Source: Spirochaetota bacterium
Lineage (GTDB): Bacteria; Spirochaetota; UBA4802; JAFGJZ01
Assembly (NCBI GenBank): GCA_023396615.1
Contig: JAEWVM010000063.1
Span: 1 to 9,276, forward strand
Length of the DNA stretch: 9,276 bases
Reading direction: 5' to 3'
Shown here: positions 1 to 6,176 of the stretch, piece after piece
Position numbering within the stretch: position 1 is the first letter of the stretch
How the letters are laid out: each line of letters begins with the position of its first letter
Program-made: the position numbers and the translations under genes
The notes under the pieces: model-generated
What the model saw: only the letters and a program-made list of their open reading frames with translations
What the model was told of the DNA's origin: nothing
Database searches by the model: none

Positions 1-711
1 TATTCCGTTCATTCGTTAAGTGCCGTAAGAAATGACAGGGCATCGGAAATAAGGCTGACATGGAATATAAGCGGAAGCGAAGGGCTTAGCAATTATTCAA
101 TATTCAGACTTTCATCTTTTCCTAAAACAAAGGAAGATTTGTCTTCCGGCGTATTAATTGCAACAGTTGATATTAAATCCGAAATTTACAGTGATAAACC
201 CGAGTCTCAGGGAAGATATTATTATGCAATTGTTCCTGAAGACTATTTAAAAAATGAGAGCGTTCGTTTTCAGAAGGGTGTGAATGTCACTTCGGTTCCG
301 GTGATGTTCATGAAGCAAAGTTCAGTTCAAAGAGATGAAGAGATTGTAATAGATGAAATCGAAAAGAAAAAAGAACCGGGTAATGTAAAAATTCCTGTTG
401 AAAAGAAAAAAGATGACAGACCACGCGAAGAGATTAAGTATTCTGCGGATTCTGTTGATTTGATACTCAAAAATTATTTTTACAAGAAAAGATATAATGA
501 AGCGATAAAGCACTTGTCCGCTTTGTCTTCATCAAAGAACCCGGAAAGCGCAAAAGCTCTGTTTTATATCGGACGCTGTTATGCTGAGAAAAAAGAGTAC
601 TATAAGGCACTTAAATATTTTATAAATAAATCTGTTAAGGCAAGTATGCCTAAGCAGGCGGCATTTTGGCAGGATTACTGCATCAAGAAAGCAAAAGCAA
701 AAGGGAAATGA
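1..711 (+). CDS. Partial fibronectin-III-like / TPR protein (3' end only)
   Basis: The frame is open from the first base, so the gene starts upstream; 236 codons and a TGA at 709-711 are visible. Visible residues 1-95 look like the end of a fibronectin type III / Ig-like beta-sandwich: an EIRLTWNIS strand, NYSIFRL, an ATVD strand and a closing RYYYAIVP strand. Residues about 105-145 are a charged, Lys/Glu-rich linker. Residues about 145-225 hold two TPR-like helical hairpins (KKRYNEAIKHL, then ALFYIGRCYAEKKEYYKALKYF). A TTG at 139 could be read as a start, but it lies inside the beta-sandwich and has no Shine-Dalgarno, so it is rejected. The next gene begins 8 bp downstream and is also a TPR protein, which suggests an operon. 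The combination suggests an exported or envelope scaffold protein; the N-terminus is outside the window, so a signal peptide cannot be checked. No specific function is recognised. Confidence 0.8.
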   Translation, partial: YSVHSLSAVRNDRASEIRLTWNISGSEGLSNYSIFRLSSFPKTKEDLSSGVLIATVDIKSEIYSDKPESQGRYYYAIVPEDYLKNESVRFQKGVNVTSVPVMFMKQSSVQRDEEIVIDEIEKKKEPGNVKIPVEKKKDDRPREEIKYSADSVDLILKNYFYKKRYNEAIKHLSALSSSKNPESAKALFYIGRCYAEKKEYYKALKYFINKSVKASMPKQAAFWQDYCIKKAKAKGK

Positions 712-713
712 GG
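710..713 (+). promoter_or_regulatory. Ribosome binding site fixing the start at 720
   Basis: GAGG overlaps the stop codon of the preceding gene and lies 6 nt before ATG 720. This supports ATG 720 over a TTG at 666 in the same frame, which would add 18 residues before the hydrophobic anchor. It also suggests translational coupling between the two genes. Confidence 0.65.
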
Positions 714-719
714 CGGAAA

Positions 720-1943
720 ATGAACATAAAAACTCTTATAATCGGCGCATTTATGGTTATTCTGGGAATCGGAGGATTCGCTGTATATGAATACAAAATA
801 AAGCCCGAAATAGAAGCTGGAAAAATATACAGGGAAGCTGTAATAGTTGCCCAGAGATGCGACCGCACTTCATATAATAAGGCCATAGATATGCATGTAA
901 AAATTATGGCTCAGTATCCCAAAAGTTCATATTCCTTTAAGTCATACCTTTCAATAAGCGAGTTATATGAGAAGATAGGCCTTTATCGACTTGCTTACAT
1001 CAATTATAATTATCTGATAAAAACATATCCGAAACGTGTTGATTCGGCAGGTTTGCGGCATGATATTATATCAAGAATTGCTGTATTAAAATTGCGTCAG
1101 AACAGAACGGATGAAGGTTTAAATCAGCTCTATTCTATACTTAATGAAACTTCCGAAAAAGAGCTTCGTGCACGAATATATTCAGAAATAGGATATGACA
1201 GCCTGAAAAAGAGCAACATGAATAAATCGCTGGATTCGTTTAATCTTGCGCTTGGTGAAAATTCGGAAAACGAAGAAGCTGTTCTCGGAAAGGCCCGTAC
1301 CTTGATCAGGCTCGGTAAATATGAAGAGGCTTTTGAATTATATGATGTATTTTTGAAATTCAAAGGAGAATTTTCGCCGTATGCACAGGATGTAAGAAAA
1401 GCTTACCTTTCACAACTGTATGATTGCTCGCTTTCTTATTTCCGCAGCGGAAAATATTCTTCTTCGGTTGCGGCATCCCGCCGTCTTTTAGCCAATTTCC
1501 CTCAATCAAAGCTTTCAGAAAATTCATATTACTGGGCCGGCGAAGGATATTATGCTCTCGGTAATTATAAAAATGCAGCAGCATTTTTCACCAAAGCTTT
1601 GAGTAATTCTTATTACCATAAAGATGAAGATTCTCTTATCAAAAGAGGTCATTCATATTTTTCAATGAAATCATATCTTTCAGCTGTAAAAGATTATGAC
1701 AGATACATGGAGCAGTATAGAAACGGTAAATATTTCTCAATTGCATCTAAATGGAAAGAACAGGCTCTTGCCGAGATATCACAGAAAGAACATTCGGAAA
1801 AGCTCGGATCAGATTCTTATGAGAATAAACCGGATGCGCCAAAAGATGAGAAGATGTCATACGATTCAGGAGTCGATTATAATGAAGCAGAATCTGAAGA
1901 TGATTATTCATCAGAAACTTATGAAGATGTGACGGAATTGTAA
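720..1943 (+). CDS. Membrane-anchored TPR-repeat protein
   Basis: Protein of 407 aa. Residues 1-4 are followed by a hydrophobic helix at about 5-23 (IIGAFMVILGIGGFAVY) with no clear cleavage site, so it is probably a signal anchor with the rest in the periplasm. TPR-like helical hairpins fill about 35-350; examples are ELYEKIGLYRLAYINYNYLI (81-100), ARTLIRLGKYEEAFELYDVF (192-211) and SYYWAGEGYYALGNYKNAAA (269-288). The last resembles the repeats of BamD/YbgF-type envelope proteins. Residues about 355-407 form a low-complexity tail rich in Asp, Glu, Ser and Tyr, probably disordered. TPR arrays act as protein-binding scaffolds, so a role in envelope assembly is plausible but not shown. The gene follows another TPR gene by 8 bp and ends just before a hairpin at 1953-1975. 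The fold is well supported; the function is unknown. Confidence 0.85.
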   Translation: MNIKTLIIGAFMVILGIGGFAVYEYKIKPEIEAGKIYREAVIVAQRCDRTSYNKAIDMHVKIMAQYPKSSYSFKSYLSISELYEKIGLYRLAYINYNYLIKTYPKRVDSAGLRHDIISRIAVLKLRQNRTDEGLNQLYSILNETSEKELRARIYSEIGYDSLKKSNMNKSLDSFNLALGENSENEEAVLGKARTLIRLGKYEEAFELYDVFLKFKGEFSPYAQDVRKAYLSQLYDCSLSYFRSGKYSSSVAASRRLLANFPQSKLSENSYYWAGEGYYALGNYKNAAAFFTKALSNSYYHKDEDSLIKRGHSYFSMKSYLSAVKDYDRYMEQYRNGKYFSIASKWKEQALAEISQKEHSEKLGSDSYENKPDAPKDEKMSYDSGVDYNEAESEDDYSSETYEDVTEL

Positions 1944-1952
1944 TACGGATTT

Positions 1953-1975
1953 GCGGAAGCTTCAAAAGCTTCCGC
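1953..1975 (+). terminator. Perfect 10-bp hairpin, possible intrinsic terminator
   Basis: GCGGAAGCTT (1953-1962) pairs with AAGCTTCCGC (1966-1975) around a 3-nt loop. It begins 9 nt after the TAA of the TPR gene. The sequence after the stem, TTCTAAAAC, is only weakly T-rich, so termination may be inefficient. The stem ends 12 nt before ATG 1988, so it could instead affect expression of the next gene. Confidence 0.5.
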
Positions 1976-1987
1976 TTCTAAAACTTA

Positions 1988-2977
1988 ATGAAAATATCAC
2001 TTCTCACCATTGCTGCTTTGTTTGTAAGCTTTAATCTTTTTTCCTCGGATCTGCTTCAACCGGTAGACACTAAAAATACATTTGTTTTTTATATTTCACA
2101 CCTTTTTATGCCTCAATTCTCTTCGAATTCATTTTATTCAAAAAGAATGTTTTCTGTTTCAGCTTCCGAATCCAATACTATATATGATCCGGTATATTTT
2201 CAAAATAATGATAAGAATGCAGTAATCGATGTTGAAACAAGCTGTATGTTATTATTATATTCAGAAAAAATATTATATGATATTGAATTGTCTGCTTCAA
2301 TATCTTTTGTCAGGCATTGGAGCGGCTTTTTGGATGGACCAATTGAAAACTTTCATTCATTGCCGGTTTTCGGTTCAGGGCTTCCTAACGGCGGACGCGA
2401 ACATGTAGACCGTAATGAAGTGAAAATATACTATGAAAGAAACGGAAAAACTATCAGCACAAATAAGAGCTTTTATGGTATAACTGATCCGTCATTTTTC
2501 CTTAAAAAAGGTTTTGTTTCGGATCAATTAGGTTTTTATTTATCTGCGGCTGTTAAGCCTTCAATCGGAAGCAAAGATTTTATTAATTCGAATACGGTTG
2601 ATCTAGGATTATCTGCAGGTGTTGATTGTAGGCGAGACAGAATATATTTATTCGGTTCTCTTGCTTTTGTAAAATTATTCGGCAACGGTTCGTTCAGTTA
2701 TGAACTGAATCAGGACAAAAAATATATATCGAGCTTGTGCATCGGCGGCGGTTACGCAATAAGTGAGAATGCCGCCGTAATAGCTCAATTTTATATTCAT
2801 TCGAGTATATATGATACTGGAGTCAAACGTCTGGATTTGCCGACTGTCTGCAATACCTATGCTTTCCGCTGGCGTTACTGTGAATCATCTGTTTTGCAGT
2901 TCGATATCACAGAAGATACGTTTACCTATGCAACCGCAGACATCTGTTTTAATATCAAAAATGAAACCCGGTTTTGA
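1988..2977 (+). CDS. DUF3187-type outer-membrane beta-barrel protein
   Basis: Protein of 329 aa with an N-terminal signal peptide (MKISLLTIAALFVSFNLFSS, cleavage near residue 20). The body alternates polar and hydrophobic residues as in transmembrane beta-strands, for example LGLSAGV, IYLFGSLAFVKLF and AAVIAQFYI. Two stretches match my memory of the DUF3187 family: residues 113-138 (GFLD..IE.FH, then GLPNGGR) and 303-322 (LQFDITED, then ADICFNI), the latter like the family's conserved C-terminal strands. The last residue is Phe, as is common for barrels inserted by BamA. Family members are putative outer-membrane proteins of unknown function. ATG 1988 is the obvious start because the signal peptide follows at once, but no Shine-Dalgarno is visible and a hairpin lies just upstream. 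The stop TGA directly touches the stop of the convergent phosphofructokinase gene. Confidence 0.75.
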   Translation: MKISLLTIAALFVSFNLFSSDLLQPVDTKNTFVFYISHLFMPQFSSNSFYSKRMFSVSASESNTIYDPVYFQNNDKNAVIDVETSCMLLLYSEKILYDIELSASISFVRHWSGFLDGPIENFHSLPVFGSGLPNGGREHVDRNEVKIYYERNGKTISTNKSFYGITDPSFFLKKGFVSDQLGFYLSAAVKPSIGSKDFINSNTVDLGLSAGVDCRRDRIYLFGSLAFVKLFGNGSFSYELNQDKKYISSLCIGGGYAISENAAVIAQFYIHSSIYDTGVKRLDLPTVCNTYAFRWRYCESSVLQFDITEDTFTYATADICFNIKNETRF

Positions 2978-4285
2978 TCAGTTCTTCATTACAGGAGGCT
3001 GACCTGTTGCCTGCAGAACAGAATACCAGTAACGCGAATTGGAATCTACCTGTTTTCTCTTTTCTGTAGCAAGAGATGTAGGCAGATGAGTATAATCGTA
3101 TCTCCATGATCCGACAAGCATGTTGGTTTTTCCGGCCATAGCTGCATGCACCGCATACTGGCCGAGCTGAGCGCAATAAAGTGAATCATTGGGATTTGCC
3201 GGAATGCTTCTTACGATATAGCTTGGGTCAATATATTTTGTGTTTGCTTCTAAGCCTCTTGATTGAAAATGATTATTTATTCTGTCACGGAGAAGGATTC
3301 CAATATCCGCTAGTTTAAGATTTCCCGATGCGTCGCGTTCAACACTCTCGTTTGCAATAAATTCCTGACCAGCGCCCTCTGCTACGCATATTACCGCGTG
3401 ACCGCTTTTTAGAACACGCTGTTCAAGATGATTGAGGAATCCGTTTTCGCCGTCAAGGTCAAAAGGCACTTCGGGGATAAGAACAAAATTTACAACATTT
3501 GTCGCGAGGGCTGCATTTGCAGCAATATATCCGGAATGTCTTCCCATAACTTTAACGAGACCAATGCCGTTCGGTGCACCTTTTGATTCGATATGAGCAA
3601 GAGTCAAAATTCTGCTTGCTTCAGAAAAGGCTGTTTCGAATCCGAATGTTTTTGAAACAAAATTGATATCATTATCGATTGTTTTCGGAATTCCGATGAC
3701 GGCTATCTTTAGATTGCGTTTTGTTGCGATGTCCGCGATCTTCTGACTGGCTCTGAGTGTTCCATCGCCGCCAATAGTATAAAGTATGTTGATGTTGAGC
3801 CGTTCGAGTGAATCAACAATTGCTTCCATGTCGTCAGTTCCGCCGCGGGATGAACCAAGAATTGTTCCGCCGGAGGTGTGTATCGTATCAACCATTTTCG
3901 GCTGAAGCTGAATGAGTTCGTAACCTCTTGAGGGAAGAAGTCCGACGTAACCGTACTGAATTCCGAATATGTTTTTTATTCCGTAGCCGTAGTAAGATTC
4001 CATTACTATAGAGCGGATAACATCGTTGAGCCCGGGGCATATGCCGCCGCATGTGACTATTGCCGCTTTAACTTTTGACGGATCAAAATATATTTCTTTT
4101 CTCGGTCCGGCTTTTTCAAAAGATATTATTTCCGAGCAGTCTTTTTTTTCGATTATTGTTTTCAGATTAGATTCGTAAACGACTCTGTCGGAATCCGAGA
4201 CAAAAGCTTCGCTGCTGTTTTTATATTTTTCAGCGAGAGGAGAAGGTATTGATGCTCTTCCGAGAGATTGAATTTCTGTGTTCAT
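2978..4285 (-). CDS. pfkA: 6-phosphofructokinase, plant/trypanosome-type, probably ATP-dependent
   Basis: Protein of 435 aa that phosphorylates fructose 6-phosphate to fructose 1,6-bisphosphate in cytoplasmic glycolysis. Landmarks: CGGICPGLN (79-87) in the nucleotide-binding loop, GGDGT (172-176), PKTIDND (200-206) with the catalytic Asp, MGRHSG (247-252) in substrate binding, PEVPF (271-275) and VAEGAGQ (301-307). An N-terminal extension of about 70 residues and the overall pattern match the long PFKs of plants, trypanosomatids and many spirochaetes. Gly in GGDGT, where PPi-dependent enzymes have Asp (GGDD), points to ATP; Lys in PKTIDND is the residue usual in PPi enzymes, but it also occurs in ATP-using members of this clade. 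The start ATG has AAAGGGG five bases upstream (4291-4297). The gene follows the TolB-like gene by 115 bp on the same strand but may have its own promoter. The protein looks intact. Confidence 0.93.
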   Translation of the reverse strand: MNTEIQSLGRASIPSPLAEKYKNSSEAFVSDSDRVVYESNLKTIIEKKDCSEIISFEKAGPRKEIYFDPSKVKAAIVTCGGICPGLNDVIRSIVMESYYGYGIKNIFGIQYGYVGLLPSRGYELIQLQPKMVDTIHTSGGTILGSSRGGTDDMEAIVDSLERLNINILYTIGGDGTLRASQKIADIATKRNLKIAVIGIPKTIDNDINFVSKTFGFETAFSEASRILTLAHIESKGAPNGIGLVKVMGRHSGYIAANAALATNVVNFVLIPEVPFDLDGENGFLNHLEQRVLKSGHAVICVAEGAGQEFIANESVERDASGNLKLADIGILLRDRINNHFQSRGLEANTKYIDPSYIVRSIPANPNDSLYCAQLGQYAVHAAMAGKTNMLVGSWRYDYTHLPTSLATEKRKQVDSNSRYWYSVLQATGQPPVMKN

Positions 4286-4300
4286 GCTGACCCCTTTCGA

Positions 4301-4347
4301 TGCATAACATACATCAACAAGTGATTCAAATTAAGGCGGATTGTCAA
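4301..4347 (-). promoter_or_regulatory. Candidate promoter region of the phosphofructokinase gene
   Basis: On the minus strand a perfect TTGACA lies at 4347-4342, but no good -10 sits 16-18 nt after it. A second reading is TTGAAT (4329-4324), 17 nt, TATGCA (4306-4301), which is a weak match. Either would give pfkA a promoter of its own. The exact hexamers are uncertain. Confidence 0.3.
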
Positions 4348-4357
4348 GATAATTGTT

Positions 4358-4370
4358 CAGCAGTCTGCTG
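4358..4370. promoter_or_regulatory. Dyad CAGCAG-T-CTGCTG upstream of pfkA
   Basis: A perfect 6-bp inverted repeat with one central base lies 10 bp upstream of the TTGACA in front of the phosphofructokinase gene. There is no T-run after it on either strand, so it is not an ordinary terminator. It could be an operator or a small hairpin; no regulator is identified. Confidence 0.3.
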
Positions 4371-4400
4371 TTACGGAAAAGTAAAAAAAGAGTCTGATTT

Positions 4401-5438
4401 TTATTCTGTGCTCTCGTCGTATTTTGAAATGATTTGTTTTACAGCCGATGAGTAAAAATTTTCACTGCCGTCTTTCTTTACAGATCCGCTTTCAATCCAG
4501 ATGAGTTTTCCCGATGCGGGATTTATGCATCTCAGCCAGAATTTTTCAGTATTTTCATCAATGTTTATGAAAAAAATATAATCCAGTCCGCCGTATTCTT
4601 TGGATAATGAAGCAACTGCTTTTATGGTTTCTTGTTTTATTGCATAAAGCATTTTGTTTTTGAGAGAAATTGCCGCTTCTTCTTCCGCAATATCTTTTCC
4701 TGATACCCAGGGTTTTATGACCAGTGCTTTGGGTTTATGCTTGAACGGTTTTTCTATTGAAGATTGTTTTGCAGAAAGTGAGTAGAAAAATCCGATTTCC
4801 TGAGAGGAATAATCGTTGCGGACTTCATTGCCCTGACAGGATGCGACTTTGTGACCGGATTTGAGAAACTCCATCACCATTTCATTATAGTTTTTACCTG
4901 ATAAATTCGAGAACAGGGCAATTCTGGACATGCTTCGGATTTTTTCAGTTTTATAAATATATTCACTGCCGGCTAGTTCACTCAGGAGTTTTTTAAGTTT
5001 GTCTACGAGGCTGAAAATTTCAGTTTCTGTTTCAATGTCTCCATTTGTTTCGAAAGAAATATATTCATCAAGATTTCTATTATAAACGCGTATTACAAAA
5101 GATTTCTCTGAAGCGGATACATTAAACGTGCCGTGAATCAGATAATTGGAAGAGAGAAGATCGGAAATTTCCATGTAGTTGTCTGGACTTATCGGTGAAT
5201 CTTCTTTGAAATTCTGTTTTATTGACTTTGATGATGTTGAAGCATTGATTGCTGTGTAATTAGCGCCTCTGAATGAAAAAGTCAAACCGTTTGGAATCAG
5301 TTCGCAAAGGTAATCATAATTCTGGTTTCCGGTCATATTAGAAAAAGGCAAAAAGGCTATTTTGACACCTTTGCTTTCGCGGGCCGGAGAAACTGAGCAA
5401 ATAATAAGAAAAAAAACTGCTATTGCGGTCTTCTTCAT
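4401..5438 (-). CDS. Exported TolB/CsgG-like protein with apparent internal duplication
   Basis: Protein of 345 aa. A Sec signal peptide (MKKTAIAVFFLIICSVSPA) ends near residue 19. Residues about 25-130 start with KIAFLPFSNMTGNQNYDYLC, the strand-turn-helix opening seen in TolB-N, CsgG and related periplasmic or lipoprotein domains. A similar start recurs at 172-197 (RIALFSNLSGKNYNEMVMEF), suggesting a second copy. The C-terminal part (286-318: YIFFINI, then FWLRCINPASGKLIWIESGS) resembles the closing hairpin of LpoB/CsgG-like domains. Cys14 is in LIIC, which is not a good lipobox, so a soluble periplasmic protein is more likely. Its ATG overlaps the stop of the upstream lipoprotein gene (TAATG), with GGAAG just upstream, so the two are translationally coupled and probably work together at the envelope. 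Exact function is unknown; the family assignment is by motif and predicted fold only. Confidence 0.75.
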   Translation of the reverse strand: MKKTAIAVFFLIICSVSPARESKGVKIAFLPFSNMTGNQNYDYLCELIPNGLTFSFRGANYTAINASTSSKSIKQNFKEDSPISPDNYMEISDLLSSNYLIHGTFNVSASEKSFVIRVYNRNLDEYISFETNGDIETETEIFSLVDKLKKLLSELAGSEYIYKTEKIRSMSRIALFSNLSGKNYNEMVMEFLKSGHKVASCQGNEVRNDYSSQEIGFFYSLSAKQSSIEKPFKHKPKALVIKPWVSGKDIAEEEAAISLKNKMLYAIKQETIKAVASLSKEYGGLDYIFFINIDENTEKFWLRCINPASGKLIWIESGSVKKDGSENFYSSAVKQIISKYDESTE

Positions 5439-6013
5439 TATCTTCCGGAAAGAACTGAAATAAATTTATCGGTAATAGCTTCGGCTGTGTCATTATATGA
5501 GGTAGGGTGGTTCTGAACCCATATAATATCCATAGTTGAAAGATCAATTGCTCTTCCCCAGCTGTATTTTTCCCAATCCGCCATTTCAAGAATAATCAGA
5601 TAGCGGACATCCCATCTCTCTCTGATAGATCTGAGAGTTTCGGCTTTGTTTAATTCATAATTGTAAACATGAAGTTTGAATATGCTGTCGAAGCTTTTCT
5701 GTGCGCTTGTAATCGGCTGATCTCCGTTTTCTCCGACAACAGGGAGCTGTTCATTATAGGCGAGATATTTGAAATCGCTGATATTGAAATAATCTTTCAT
5801 TGTGTAAATGTCATTGGCGTTTATCGCCTTGACGTTGTATCCCTTTGCCATGAAACGCATGGTTATCATGTTTTTCATCGGATTGGAACCGTCAACTATC
5901 ACTCCGATACTGCTTCCGGCAGGCACGGTTCGCTGTACATAGCTTCCGCCTTGCTGGGTGCTTGTGCAGGATGCGGTGAAAAGAATAATTGCTAATATAA
6001 CTGCTTTTTTCAT
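5438..6013 (-). CDS. Small envelope lipoprotein, CsgG/LpoB-like fold suspected
   Basis: Protein of 191 aa. The N-terminus MKKAVILAIILFTASC is a lipoprotein signal peptide with lipobox TAS-Cys16; the mature protein begins Cys-Thr-Ser-Thr. A strand and helix (SIGVIVDGSNPMKNMITMRF, then MAKGYNVKAI) resemble the middle segment of the partner protein encoded next. The C-terminal third (YLIILEMADW, then GRAIDLSTMDIIWVQNH and a final helix) resembles the end of GNA1162/LpoB/CsgG-type lipoproteins, where a 'D..T..I.W' strand precedes a terminal helix. The protein is probably anchored to an inner or outer membrane leaflet facing the periplasm. It is the first gene of a two-gene operon; the start has AGAGGG 4 nt upstream and a good promoter about 40 nt upstream. 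No specific role is recognised. Confidence 0.75.
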   Translation of the reverse strand: MKKAVILAIILFTASCTSTQQGGSYVQRTVPAGSSIGVIVDGSNPMKNMITMRFMAKGYNVKAINANDIYTMKDYFNISDFKYLAYNEQLPVVGENGDQPITSAQKSFDSIFKLHVYNYELNKAETLRSIRERWDVRYLIILEMADWEKYSWGRAIDLSTMDIIWVQNHPTSYNDTAEAITDKFISVLSGR

Positions 6014-6055
6014 AAAACCCTCTGTGAATTGTCTCTGTAAACGGACTCAATAGGG

Positions 6056-6084
6056 ATGATATGATATGGTGAATTTAATGTCAA
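6056..6084 (-). promoter_or_regulatory. Sigma-70-type promoter of the lipoprotein operon
   Basis: On the minus strand TTGACA (6084-6079) is separated by 17 nt from TATCAT (6061-6056), 5 of 6 matches to the -10 consensus. Transcription would start near 6049, giving a leader of about 36 nt before ATG 6013. Confidence 0.7.
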
Positions 6085-6120
6085 ATAAATATTATATTAC
6101 TTCTTTTACTATATGAATTA

Positions 6121-6158
6121 AAAAAAATGGGGAGTCTTGCTGAAACACCCCCCATTTT
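6121..6158 (-). terminator. Intrinsic terminator of the GH9 gene
   Basis: On the minus strand, 18 nt after the GH9 stop, AAAATGGGG (6158-6150) pairs with CCCCATTTT (6132-6124) around a 17-nt loop, and the descending arm runs into a stretch of eight or more T. On the plus strand the T-run is only TTTTCTTCT, so it mainly serves the GH9 transcript. It separates the GH9 gene from the lipoprotein operon promoter. Confidence 0.8.
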
Positions 6159-6176
6159 CTTCTGCTGATTAAAAAG

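Noticed and set aside
139..141. TTG as start of the first gene
   Set aside because: The frame is open back to base 1 and the upstream residues complete an FN3-like domain; no ribosome binding site precedes the TTG.
4401..5438. Lipoprotein signal in the TolB-like protein (LIIC, Cys14)
   Set aside because: Ile before the Cys does not fit a lipobox, while a normal signal-peptidase I site (SVSPA) follows a few residues later.
5669..5995. Plus-strand open frame of 108 codons
   Set aside because: It lies wholly antisense to the lipoprotein gene, which has a signal peptide, lipobox, ribosome binding site and promoter. The plus-strand reading shows no recognisable domain.
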